DNA from: an uncultured Bacteroidales bacterium
Lineage (GTDB): Bacteria > Bacteroidota > Bacteroidia > Bacteroidales > Paludibacteraceae
DNA length: 20,087 bases
Direction of reading: 5' to 3'
Assembly (NCBI GenBank): GCA_937910305.1
Contig: CALEPS010000150.1
Coordinates: forward strand, 1 to 20,087
Numbering within the stretch: the stretch's first letter is position 1; each line of letters starts with the position of its first letter. This document shows, one piece after another, positions 1-6,735 of this stretch. The notes under the pieces are model-generated. The model ran no database searches. It was not told the origin of the DNA and saw nothing but the letters and a program-made list of their open reading frames with translations. The translations under genes and the position numbers were made by a program.

Positions 1-57
1 CATAGCCCCACACAACAGATAAAATACATTTTATTTGGCAAAAAAATGTCCGAACAC

Positions 58-88
58 TTGCGTATGTGCAATTTTTGTTGTACCTTTG
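58..88 (+). promoter_or_regulatory. Bacteroidota-type promoter of metK
   Basis: A -7 box TACCTTTG at 81-88 fits the Bacteroidota consensus TAnnTTTG. A TTG at 58-60 lies 20 bases upstream, where the -33 element is expected. Transcription should start near 94-97, about 20 bases before the riboswitch core, so the metK leader would be about 115 nt. Bases 1-57 show only AT-rich sequence and no gene. Confidence 0.75.
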
Positions 89-113
89 CACCAGATTTTG
101 ATTTTAACATAAA

Positions 114-166
114 AAGAGGATGGATTTGACTGCTTGCAACCTCGTTAAAAAATGCTAAAACTTGTG
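114..166 (+). promoter_or_regulatory. SAM-II riboswitch aptamer in the metK leader
   Basis: The leader follows the SAM-II pattern in order. P1 is GAGG (116-119) with CCTC (140-143). The L1 loop contains GGATTTGA (122-129) and CTTGCAA (133-139). The J/L3 segment GTTAAAA follows at 144-150. The conserved GCTAAAA is at 154-160; its U156 is the position that contacts SAM in known structures. In the pseudoknot, G136-C137 can pair with G154-C155. P1 is short (4 bp) and the outer pseudoknot helix near 128-130/164-166 is weak, so a covariance-model score is needed. The placement directly before metK, between a promoter and an intrinsic terminator, strongly supports the call. Identification is from recalled consensus, not a search. 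Confidence 0.8.
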
Positions 167-199
167 CCGCAAGACCAAACAGTCGCTTGCGGTTTTTTT
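166..199 (+). terminator. Intrinsic terminator / attenuator before metK
   Basis: CCGCAAG (167-173) pairs perfectly with CTTGCGG (186-192) around a 12-nt loop, and seven T residues follow at 193-199. This is a standard Rho-independent terminator placed 12 bases before the metK start, so it acts on metK itself. GCAAG (169-173) in its 5' arm can instead pair with CTTGC (133-137) of the aptamer loop. That offers an antiterminated state when SAM does not lock the aptamer. The hairpin is seen; the switching is inferred. Confidence 0.8.
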
Positions 200-211
200 A
201 TCAGAAAAGAT

Positions 212-1561
212 ATGCATTATTTATTTACAAGTGAATCGGTGTCTGAAGGACATCCGGACAAAGTGAGTGACCAGATATCGGATGCGATACTGGACAATAT
301 GCTGGCACAGGATCCTCAGGCGCATGTGGCCTGCGAGACGCTATGCACGACAGGTCAGGTGGTGATAGCCGGAGAGGTGAGTTGCAAGGGCTGGGTAGAT
401 GTACAGCAGATAGCCCGCAAGACCATCGCAGAGATCGGTTATACCAAATCGGAATACAAATTTGAGGCGGAGAGTTGCGGCATACTGACCGCCCTGCATG
501 CCCAGAGCCAGGACATCAACATGGGCGTGAGCCGCGCCGAAGCGGACGAACAAGGAGCAGGCGACCAAGGCATGATGTTCGGCTACGCAACGGACGAGAC
601 AGACAACTACATGCCTCTGACTCTGGATCTGGCGCACACCTTAGTATATACCCTCGCCCGCATACGGAAGGAAGGCAAACAGATGCTTTACCTTCGTCCG
701 GACAGCAAGAGCCAAGTGACGATCGAATACGAAGAGGTGCGCGACCAAGACGGCAAGCCCTGCGGACAGCGGCCCGTGCGCATAGATACGATTGTGTTGA
801 GTACACAACACGATGAGAATATAGTCGAAAGTCGAAAGTCAAAAGTCGAAAGGCAAAACGGGACAGAGCCTGTCGAAAGCATCAAGGTTACGCCGGAGAT
901 GATCAAGAAGGACGTGATTGAGATTCTGCTGCCCCGCGTAGCGACAAGAGACAGCCGTTACGGGCATCTGCTGCATAAGTTTCTGGAGGACAAGAACGCC
1001 AAACTGCTGGTGAACCCGACAGGAAACTTCGTTATCGGCGGTCCTCACGGTGACACGGGTCTGACGGGACGCAAGATCATTGTAGATACGTACGGCGGCC
1101 GCGGCGCTCACGGCGGCGGCGCATTCAGCGGCAAAGATCCGTCCAAAGTAGATCGTTCGGCAGCCTACGCAGCACGATGGATAGCCAAACATCTGGTAGC
1201 AGCCGGCGTGGCACACGAGGCGCTGGTACAGGTCAGTTACGCCATAGGCGTAGCCAAACCCGTATCGCTCTACGTCAACACATACGGCACGGCACAAGTA
1301 GCGATGAGCGACGCCGAGATAGCAGAGAAAGTGAACGAGCTGTTCGACCTGCGTCCTGCAGCCATCATACGCGACCTCAAACTGACACAGCCGATGTACG
1401 AAGAGACCGCCAAATACGGTCATGTAGGCCGGACCAACGAGGTAGTGACCAAGACATTCATCGACTCCGACGGCAATACTTTCACCCGCGAGGTAGAGTT
1501 ATTCACCTGGGAGAAACTGGATCGGCTGGAAGGAGTGAAGAAAGCCTTCGGCCTTGTATAG
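212..1561 (+). CDS. metK: S-adenosylmethionine synthetase
   Basis: MetK condenses methionine and ATP into S-adenosylmethionine in the cytoplasm. The 449-residue protein starts MHYLFTSESVSEGHPDK and carries the ATP-site motif GAGDQGMMFGYA, then GGPHGDTGLTGRK and the glycine-rich loop GGGAFSGKDPSKVDR. An in-frame ATG at 152 would add 20 residues, but it lies inside the riboswitch GCTAAAA element and that stretch encodes the terminator, so 212 is the true start. Around residues 204-222, between the usual ...STQHDE and the ...EMIKKDV helix, there is an insertion encoded by a 7-bp tandem array and a small dyad. Related MetK proteins lack it as far as recalled. The gene is probably controlled by SAM through the leader and may be co-transcribed with lspA 57 bases downstream. 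Confidence 0.97.
   Translation: MHYLFTSESVSEGHPDKVSDQISDAILDNMLAQDPQAHVACETLCTTGQVVIAGEVSCKGWVDVQQIARKTIAEIGYTKSEYKFEAESCGILTALHAQSQDINMGVSRAEADEQGAGDQGMMFGYATDETDNYMPLTLDLAHTLVYTLARIRKEGKQMLYLRPDSKSQVTIEYEEVRDQDGKPCGQRPVRIDTIVLSTQHDENIVESRKSKVERQNGTEPVESIKVTPEMIKKDVIEILLPRVATRDSRYGHLLHKFLEDKNAKLLVNPTGNFVIGGPHGDTGLTGRKIIVDTYGGRGAHGGGAFSGKDPSKVDRSAAYAARWIAKHLVAAGVAHEALVQVSYAIGVAKPVSLYVNTYGTAQVAMSDAEIAEKVNELFDLRPAAIIRDLKLTQPMYEETAKYGHVGRTNEVVTKTFIDSDGNTFTREVELFTWEKLDRLEGVKKAFGLV
823..857 (+). repeat. 7-bp tandem array inside metK
   Basis: Five heptamers follow each other: AGTCGAA, AGTCGAA, AGTCAAA, AGTCGAA, AGGCAAA. They keep the metK frame and encode a charged linker (VESRKSKVERQ). The array lies in a surface-loop region between conserved blocks, which suggests a tolerated insertion. 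Confidence 0.85.
860..878 (+). repeat. Short dyad next to the metK heptamer array
   Basis: GACAG (862-866) and CTGTC (870-874) form a 5-bp hairpin with a 3-nt loop. On the minus strand the element reads TTTCGACAGGCTCTGTCCCG. From memory this resembles a TTCGACAGGCTC-type interspersed palindrome found in many genomes; that link is not verified. It continues the repeat-derived insertion in metK. Confidence 0.45.
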
Positions 1562-1562
1562 C

Positions 1563-1598
1563 GCAAGCACCGCTTGCTGTTTAATGCGGCCGAGCCGC
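1563..1598 (+). other. Two small hairpins between metK and lspA
   Basis: GCAAGC (1563-1568)/GCTTGC (1572-1577) and GCGGC (1586-1590)/GCCGC (1594-1598) form two adjacent 5-6 bp hairpins with 3-nt loops, starting just after the metK stop. Neither is followed by a T tract, so they do not look like terminators. They could be a processing or stability element of a metK-lspA transcript. Confidence 0.4.
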
Positions 1599-1618
1599 GG
1601 TAAAGCAAAACAGAAAAG

Positions 1619-2158
1619 ATGAAAAAAGAAACGAAACTGAGTCTGATGGTAGCAGGGATCATAGCCGGAGCCTTGCTGATAGACCAAGCAATCAAACTAT
1701 ATATCGCCACCCATTACGCCTTAGGCGAGAGCCACGAGGTGTTCTCCTGGTTCTGGCTATGCTACGTAGAGAACAACGGCATGGCATTCGGCATTGAGTG
1801 GTTCTCCAAACTGGCACTGACCCTGTTCCGTCTGCTAGCGGTAGGTCTATTAGGCTGGTACACTCACACGCTGATATACCGCCAGCATGCCAAGACCGGC
1901 TATATCGCAACGATCGCATTTATCATAGCCGGCGCAGCAGGAAACATCATCGACTGCGTTTTCTACGGCAAACTATTCGGCTATGCCGGCTGGTTCTACG
2001 GACGGGTGGTAGATATGTTCTATTTCCCACTGATCCGCAACAGTGCAGGCGAGGTGCTGTTCTTCCGGCCGGTGTTCAACTTCGCCGACAGCTGTATCAC
2101 CTGCGCCGTAGCAGTGATTCTGCTGTTCTACATGAAGGAGTTTAAAGTTGAAAGGTGA
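1619..2158 (+). CDS. lspA: Lipoprotein signal peptidase (signal peptidase II)
   Basis: LspA is an inner-membrane aspartic protease that cleaves the signal peptide of prolipoproteins before the lipid-modified cysteine. The 179-residue protein has four hydrophobic segments and the family motifs ENNGMAFG (51-58), GNIID (108-112), GRVVD and FNFAD. By alignment with the Pseudomonas enzyme, the catalytic pair is D132 (VVD) and D157 (FNFAD). The stretch between GNIID and VVD (FYGKLFGYAGWFYG) is longer than in E. coli, as is common in Bacteroidota. The C-terminus (FKVER) is encoded by a 7-bp repeat that continues into the next gene. That neighbour is itself a predicted lipoprotein, and the two overlap by 4 bp. 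Confidence 0.96.
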   Translation: MKKETKLSLMVAGIIAGALLIDQAIKLYIATHYALGESHEVFSWFWLCYVENNGMAFGIEWFSKLALTLFRLLAVGLLGWYTHTLIYRQHAKTGYIATIAFIIAGAAGNIIDCVFYGKLFGYAGWFYGRVVDMFYFPLIRNSAGEVLFFRPVFNFADSCITCAVAVILLFYMKEFKVER

Positions 2159-2170
2159 AAGGTGAAAGGT
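2140..2170 (+). repeat. 7-bp tandem array across the lspA/DUF4296 junction
   Basis: The units are GTTTAAA, GTTGAAA, GGTGAAA, GGTGAAA and a partial GGT. The array encodes the last residues of LspA, contains its TGA stop and the GTG start of the next gene, and encodes that gene's first residues (KGER). A repeat here may have set the 4-bp stop-start overlap. Confidence 0.8.
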
Positions 2171-2760
2171 CTTACATAGTATTCCTTTGTACTTTGTGCT
2201 TCGTCACATTGTCCCTGACCCTGACGGGTTGCAGGCCACGGGGTATATTGAGTTCCCGCGAGATGCGCAAGGTCCTGGCGGAACTCCATAAGACCGATGC
2301 GGTGCTGCAGGTAAGCGGTGTACGGATCACGGATTACGAGACCCGAGACCTGTATTACGCGCAGGCTCTGGAGAAACACGGTGTGACGCAAGCGCAGTTT
2401 GACTCTTCGCTCGTATGGTACACAGCTCATCCGCAGTTCTTCAATAAGATATACCCGAAAGTGCTCAAAGACTTAGCCGCCGAAGAGGAGGCGTACCGGA
2501 CGCTTCACGCAGAAGAATTAGATGGTCCGGGTAACGGGATACCGATGATAGATGACGAGAGCCGGAATCCCCACTCTTCATTCAGCCGGAGAGATCTGGA
2601 CAGCGTGCTATGGGTGATGCAGAACGGTCATGGCAATTCATGGCGGCCGTTAGTGCATGATCTTGAAGATCAACTCTTTCCACAGATCGGCGTCTTTGGC
2701 GGAGGGGTTGTTGATACCCTTCAGGCGGGCGTCGATATCCCGGAAATATCCCATGATTAA
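2155..2760 (+). CDS. DUF4296 domain lipoprotein
   Basis: The protein is 201 residues with a GTG start in a 4-bp overlap (GTGA) with lspA. A hydrophobic signal segment ends in the lipobox LTGC at about residue 26, so it should be a lipoprotein matured by its neighbour LspA. Residues about 33-120 (SSREMRKVLAELHKTDAVL ... KHGVTQAQFDSSLVWYTAHP) match the DUF4296 domain, which is found in Bacteroidota and has no assigned function. The last 36 residues (166-201) are read from the strand opposite the 3' end of holA, in the same codon phase. This tail is therefore probably run-on after loss of an earlier stop, not a conserved part. The DUF4296 assignment is from recalled motif similarity. Confidence 0.85.
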   Translation: MKGERSYIVFLCTLCFVTLSLTLTGCRPRGILSSREMRKVLAELHKTDAVLQVSGVRITDYETRDLYYAQALEKHGVTQAQFDSSLVWYTAHPQFFNKIYPKVLKDLAAEEEAYRTLHAEELDGPGNGIPMIDDESRNPHSSFSRRDLDSVLWVMQNGHGNSWRPLVHDLEDQLFPQIGVFGGGVVDTLQAGVDIPEISHD

Positions 2761-3702
2761 GAAAGTCTTTCCGGCAGGATAACGACGGGCTGCCATCTCA
2801 TAATCCTTTACGAAATAGGGGTTTATTCCCAATTCTTTAGCAACGACAGCCGGTGCTTTAGACGGCAGGTAATGATACATCAGCAGATTTGAGAAGAAGC
2901 TGAATAGCGGTGCCATTTCCCGAATCATAGGATGGTCCTTGCTGCCTGCAAAATATTGCGCGATACGGTTCGCCTTGACCACATCCCCGCGAATGAGCGC
3001 CGACTGCAGTTCCATAATATTATAATCCTTCGAGATTCCTATATTGCGCTCAACCAGCGCCGCATCAATGACATTGACGCCCTCGGGCCGCCCCGCAATC
3101 AGTTTATCCAGCGCGCCAACGATAGCCGACAGATCCGTACCCAAATGGTCCGCCAGAATCGGCGCTACGCGAGGATCGATAGTAAGGTCTTCCCCCACCC
3201 CCTTCCTGAAGGACGGGGAGTTATTATAATCCCGGATATAGGCATTGATCCATTTCTCCACTTCGTAGTCGCGGAGTTTGTCGGATTGCATCCAGACGAC
3301 TTGAGGGTGCTCCGCCACATGTTTCCATATATTCTGGCGTTTGTCGGGTTTGCCTTTGTACGCAATGACGAGAACCGTTTGCGGCATGATGGCATTAAGA
3401 TACGCCTCCAGCGCATCCCATTTCTTAACCGCCTGCGCCTCGCGCACAACAACCACTTTTCTTCCGCCCATCATAGCATATCCTCTTGCCGCCGAGATGA
3501 CCGGAGCTATGTCCGTTCCGGGCAGATCGCGCCCGTAAAGAATCTGTTGGTCAAACTCCCGCGCCATGGGGTCAAGCGCGTTCTGCACAATAAAATCACA
3601 CACATTATCAATATAATATGGTTCTTCTCCGCAGAGGATATAAACCGGTGCGTAGTCGCCGGCCTTCAAAGAGGCCATAATATCAGCATACTTCTTAGTC
3701 AT
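2650..3702 (-). CDS. holA: DNA polymerase III delta subunit
   Basis: HolA is the clamp-loader subunit that opens the beta clamp at the replication fork. The 350-residue protein has the family layout: an N-terminal region with PVYILCGEEPYYID (about 19-32), RGYAMMGGRKVVVVREA (about 73-89), the MPQTVLVIAYKGKPDKR segment, then a helical middle domain (HLGTDLSAIVGALDKL) and a C-terminal collar domain. Residues about 159-172 (NNSPSFRKGVGED) are an insertion encoded by a GC-rich palindromic repeat. The start overlaps the upstream membrane-protein stop as ATGA. It is the last gene of the twelve-gene chain, and its final 111 bp are antisense to the DUF4296 gene. Conserved sequence resumes straight after the insertion, so the protein is probably functional. 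Confidence 0.93.
   Translation of the reverse strand: MTKKYADIMASLKAGDYAPVYILCGEEPYYIDNVCDFIVQNALDPMAREFDQQILYGRDLPGTDIAPVISAARGYAMMGGRKVVVVREAQAVKKWDALEAYLNAIMPQTVLVIAYKGKPDKRQNIWKHVAEHPQVVWMQSDKLRDYEVEKWINAYIRDYNNSPSFRKGVGEDLTIDPRVAPILADHLGTDLSAIVGALDKLIAGRPEGVNVIDAALVERNIGISKDYNIMELQSALIRGDVVKANRIAQYFAGSKDHPMIREMAPLFSFFSNLLMYHYLPSKAPAVVAKELGINPYFVKDYEMAARRYPAGKTFLIMGYFRDIDARLKGINNPSAKDADLWKELIFKIMH
3189..3227 (-). repeat. GC-rich palindromic repeat inside holA (copy 1)
   Basis: On the minus strand it reads AATAACTCCCCGTCC, a TTCAGGAA centre, then GGGGGTGGGGGAA. It has the same layout and reading frame as the copies in the GT-C gene (4813-4845) and kbl (18428-18465). It is in frame in holA and encodes NNSPS...GVGE. 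Confidence 0.75.
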
Positions 3703-5261
3703 TCGTGTATCGTGTTCGGTGGAAGATAAATCATGTATTTGTATTCTTTTCGGTCCAGAGGTGTATAGCCCTCTTTCAGGAGCATTCTCTCCATTTCGCT
3801 GTCTCCGTCGGTATATTCCGGTTTAGTCTTGAACTGGGGCGTGAAGGAACAGAAGACAACCGGATATTCCGACTGTATGATATCGCGGTATTTGGCGGTA
3901 TAGAGCGAGTCGAAGATATTGGACCAGAACTCGTTATACCGCGCCGCCTCGCAGCCTGTGACGGCACGCATGAGGTGGGCTTCCTGACCCAATGCCAGGA
4001 CATTTAGCATTGGGTCATTTAAGAGTGAGTCGTAGTCTGCTTTATATTGCAAAAGGCGTTTCTGCTCCGTCTCACGGATAGCGATACCTTTATACGGAGA
4101 GACAGAGGCTATCGTGTCAGCCCGTGTGAGATTACTCTGCCCGATGCTGTTAGTCGTCATGCGGAAGACCACCAGTACCGCCAGGACCGCCAGCACACAC
4201 CACAGATAGTTCCGCTCATGCTCAGGATACCGGACTGCCGCCACCGCCAAGAGGCATAGGACAGCCGGGAACAGTTTGAGCCAAGCCGTATCGGTACCGA
4301 GCGTAGCAACAACCATGAGTGCCGCTCCTATCAATAACCGGTAATTGGTTTCCGGTGATTTAGAGCATACCGCCATGACAAGGCAAAAGGCGGAGACGAG
4401 ATAAGTCAGATCGGTATTATACCACTGCAAGGGTCTGGTAGTATAACAGGCAAAATAAACGAGTGCCAGACCCGTGAACAATCCCAAAGGGATTGTCAAG
4501 TGATGATTTTTGATTGATGACAGATGATTTATGACAGCAAGAATACCGACTGCGAGGAAGACATAACCGACCAGTTTGCCGCCGTTCTCCCATAGTTTGG
4601 AGACCATGTTGGAGATCTCATGCGCAGCTGTCATGGAGGAGTCGGTGATGGCAGGCGTGACGAAGAGATAGCCGAGCAGATAGACCAGTCCCGCAGCAAG
4701 CGCCGCAAGAGGAATCGCCCATAGGCTGCGTTTTTTCCAGACCGGAATAAGGACGAGGAGCACCAATATATTCGGGAAACGCGCCGCAACGGCTAATCCC
4801 GCCAAGATGGCGGTTCCCCACCCCCATGAAGCGGAGGGGTTATTCCGCTCCTTGTCAGCCAGCACCCAGACGGCGGAAAGGAGAAGAACCGACAATGTGC
4901 CGGGACTGAACTCCTGAAAGGCACCATAGCCCATGAGCAGATATGCCAGCGCCAGCCAATGAAGGTTTTCCCTCCGTTGTCCGGGGGTCAACAGGCAGGC
5001 ATACGGCAAGGCAATCGCTGCAACCGTACAGAGCCATCCGAAGAGGCGCAGCGACAGCAGTTGGGCACCGAAGAGCCGTACGACAGCACCGCCCGTGAGC
5101 AACGTACCCACAGCCATCCATCCGCCCTCCATATGCTCGTATTTATAGAGCCAGTAGAGCGGGTCCTGATGGTTTCCAAAACCGGCAAAGACAAACCATA
5201 GCGTGTACGCCAATGCCGATACCAAAAGAATTAGCGATAATATGTTTCTATTAAATCGCAT
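3699..5261 (-). CDS. GT-C-like polytopic membrane glycosyltransferase (putative), copy A
   Basis: The 520-residue protein has about ten or more predicted membrane helices and a C-terminal soluble part of about 120 residues. The first periplasmic loop, after the first helix, contains GNHQDPLYW (D33) and the acidic EHMEGG (about 42-47). This is the usual place of the catalytic acidic residue in GT-C enzymes that use polyprenyl-phosphate sugars (ArnT/PMT type). No family is recognised with certainty. The start at 5261 overlaps wecE by 31 bp and the stop overlaps holA as ATGA. Two repeat-encoded segments occur: NNPSASWGWG (residues about 139-150) and a loop from a degenerate heptamer array (about residues 242-254). 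It could transfer the sugar made by the neighbouring genes. A membrane protein without transferase activity is the alternative. Confidence 0.7.
   Translation of the reverse strand: MRFNRNILSLILLVSALAYTLWFVFAGFGNHQDPLYWLYKYEHMEGGWMAVGTLLTGGAVVRLFGAQLLSLRLFGWLCTVAAIALPYACLLTPGQRRENLHWLALAYLLMGYGAFQEFSPGTLSVLLLSAVWVLADKERNNPSASWGWGTAILAGLAVAARFPNILVLLVLIPVWKKRSLWAIPLAALAAGLVYLLGYLFVTPAITDSSMTAAHEISNMVSKLWENGGKLVGYVFLAVGILAVINHLSSIKNHHLTIPLGLFTGLALVYFACYTTRPLQWYNTDLTYLVSAFCLVMAVCSKSPETNYRLLIGAALMVVATLGTDTAWLKLFPAVLCLLAVAAVRYPEHERNYLWCVLAVLAVLVVFRMTTNSIGQSNLTRADTIASVSPYKGIAIRETEQKRLLQYKADYDSLLNDPMLNVLALGQEAHLMRAVTGCEAARYNEFWSNIFDSLYTAKYRDIIQSEYPVVFCSFTPQFKTKPEYTDGDSEMERMLLKEGYTPLDRKEYKYMIYLPPNTIHE
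4501..4535 (-). repeat. Degenerate 7-bp array inside GT-C gene A
   Basis: Plus-strand units are TGATGAT, TTTTGAT, TGATGAC, AGATGAT, TTATGAC. Each keeps GAT or GAC at the unit end, with several mismatches. The array encodes INHLSSIKNHHL in a loop between two membrane helices. It looks like a decayed member of the same class as the cleaner heptamer arrays. Confidence 0.5.
4813..4845 (-). repeat. GC-rich palindromic repeat inside GT-C gene A (copy 2)
   Basis: On the minus strand it reads AATAACCCCTCCGC, then TTCATG, then GGGGTGGGGAAC. It aligns with the holA copy and again encodes NN-PS-...-G-W-G in the same frame. It sits between two hydrophobic segments. Confidence 0.7.
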
Positions 5262-6403
5262 ATATGATTCACATTCTCTACCGTCAGGTCAAAGAAAAGC
5301 GGCAAGCGCACCAGGCAGTCGGCATACCGGTCGCATTCCGGCAACGGACGTCCGTCATGTTTGTCTTTGTAATAAGGACTACTATGCAGGCTCAGATAAT
5401 GGAACACCGCCCCTACTCCGTTCTCCTTGAGATAAGCGATGAGCGCCGTCCGCTCCTCCAGAGACGGCAGAACGAGATAGAACATATGGGCATTATTCGT
5501 AGCATAAGGCGGTATGTCCGGCAGGGAGAACGGAGCTTTCTCCGCTATCGGTTTGAGACGCTTCCAATACGTATCCCAGAGCGTTTTGCGCTTCGCCTGG
5601 ATCTCCTCTATGTTCTCCAGTTGCGCCCAGAGGAAAGCGGCATTCACCTCGCTCGGCAGGAAAGAAGAGCCCATGTCCACCCAACCGTATTTATTCACTT
5701 CTCCGCGGAAGAACTCCGCACGGTTGGTACCTTTCTCCCATATGATCTCGGCACGCCGTACGAAACGCTCGTCGTTAACCACCAGCAGACCTCCTTCGCC
5801 TCCGGCGGTGATATTCTTGGTCTCATGGAAAGAGAACGCGGCGAGATGGCCTATAGAACCGAGGGGGATCTGTGGTTTGTGGTTTGTGGTTTGTAGTTTG
5901 TGGTTTGTAGTTTGTGGTTTGTAATAACTGTCGATAGCCTGCGCGGCGTCCTCTACGACCAGCAAATGGTGCTTCTCCGCCACCGCCATGACAGCCTCCA
6001 TGTCGCATGCCACGCCGGCATAATGAACAGGCACGATGACTTTCGTTCGGGGTGTAACAAGGGCTTCCAGCGTCTCGGCATCCAAGTTAGGGTTACGCCT
6101 CATCGAGTCGGCAAAGACAACTTTGGCTCCTTCGCGCAAGAAAGCGAGCGCAGTAGAGACAAACGTATAAGAGGGCACTATCACTTCGTCGCCCGGCTGG
6201 AGTTCACAAAGCATAGCGCACATCTCGAGTGCATCCGTTCCTGAAGTAGTCAGGAGGGCTTTCCTAAAACCGTAACGGTTTTCAAACCATGACTGGCAAG
6301 CCTTGGTAAACTTGCCATTACCCGACAACTTGCAGGTATAAACGGCTTCGTACATATAATGGGCTTCCTTGCCCGTGAGATGAGGTTGGTTAAAATTGAT
6401 CAT
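5231..6403 (-). CDS. wecE: dTDP-4-amino-4,6-dideoxygalactose transaminase (WecE type)
   Basis: WecE is a PLP enzyme that moves an amino group from glutamate to C4 of dTDP-4-keto-6-deoxyglucose, giving dTDP-Fuc4N. The 390-residue protein follows E. coli WecE closely from memory: KLSGNGKFTKAC near residue 25, PGDEVIVPSYTFVST (70-84), VIVPVHYAGVACDM (122-135), EDAAQ with D152, and SFHETKN with the Schiff-base lysine K196. Later come EKGTNRAEFFRGEV and NAHMFYL. Residues about 162-179 (PQTTNHK LQTTNHK PQI) replace a 2-3 residue turn of the E. coli enzyme and are encoded by a 7-bp tandem array. The start overlaps the preceding SMR gene as ATGA. A related 4-keto sugar substrate is possible. Confidence 0.9.
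   Translation of the reverse strand: MINFNQPHLTGKEAHYMYEAVYTCKLSGNGKFTKACQSWFENRYGFRKALLTTSGTDALEMCAMLCELQPGDEVIVPSYTFVSTALAFLREGAKVVFADSMRRNPNLDAETLEALVTPRTKVIVPVHYAGVACDMEAVMAVAEKHHLLVVEDAAQAIDSYYKPQTTNHKLQTTNHKPQIPLGSIGHLAAFSFHETKNITAGGEGGLLVVNDERFVRRAEIIWEKGTNRAEFFRGEVNKYGWVDMGSSFLPSEVNAAFLWAQLENIEEIQAKRKTLWDTYWKRLKPIAEKAPFSLPDIPPYATNNAHMFYLVLPSLEERTALIAYLKENGVGAVFHYLSLHSSPYYKDKHDGRPLPECDRYADCLVRLPLFFDLTVENVNHICDLIETYYR
5871..5923 (-). repeat. 7-bp tandem array inside wecE
   Basis: There are seven full units on the plus strand: TGTGGTT three times, TGTAGTT, TGTGGTT, TGTAGTT, TGTGGTT, then a partial TGTA. Three units equal 21 bp, so the protein shows a 7-residue repeat (QTTNHKP/QTTNHKL). 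This is the cleanest array in the window and the best candidate for length variation among strains. Confidence 0.93.
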
Positions 6404-6735
6404 AAGAAAAAGACAATTACTCCTACAATAATAACACCTATAGCAAGCGCCTTGCGCCGGCTGACAGGTTCGTCAAAGATATACCAAGAGAGGAACGGCA
6501 CAAAGAGATACGAAAGACTCTCGATGACGCTGAGTTCCTTAAGCAACAGACCGTTATGCAGACACCAGATATTCACCACCATGGTCATAAACATGACGGC
6601 ATAGCCGGTAATAACCCATCCGTTGACATACTGACGCCACCAACGGGTATGTTGATATCTCGCAGAGCGTTTGAGCAACATCTGCGCACAAGCGGCCACC
6701 ATGACCGAGATCAATGCGATAACAGCGTAAGTCAT
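6400..6735 (-). CDS. Small multidrug-resistance-type membrane protein, ArnE-like
   Basis: The 111-residue protein has four predicted membrane helices. The end reads FDEPVSRRKALAIGVIIVGVIVFFL, which resembles the EPVS-R-x3-G-x3-I-x2-G pattern of ArnE. ArnE and ArnF together flip undecaprenyl-phosphate Ara4N across the inner membrane. It directly follows a second SMR-type gene with an ATGA overlap, as expected for a two-subunit flippase, and precedes wecE with an ATGA overlap. The fold is clear. The flippase role is inferred from pairing and context; a drug exporter is less likely in this operon. Confidence 0.75.
   Translation of the reverse strand: MTYAVIALISVMVAACAQMLLKRSARYQHTRWWRQYVNGWVITGYAVMFMTMVVNIWCLHNGLLLKELSVIESLSYLFVPFLSWYIFDEPVSRRKALAIGVIIVGVIVFFL

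Noticed and set aside
26..49. AT-rich dyad ACATTTT/AAAATGT before the metK promoter as a terminator of an upstream gene.
   Set aside because: The stem is 7 bp of nearly pure AT, has a 10-nt loop and no following T tract. It could be chance in AT-rich sequence.
2932..3729. 265-codon plus-strand frame across holA.
   Set aside because: holA on the other strand has the full family layout; this frame has no domain and starts inside it.
5871..5923. CRISPR-like array.
   Set aside because: The units are 7 bp and directly joined, without spacers, and lie in frame inside wecE.
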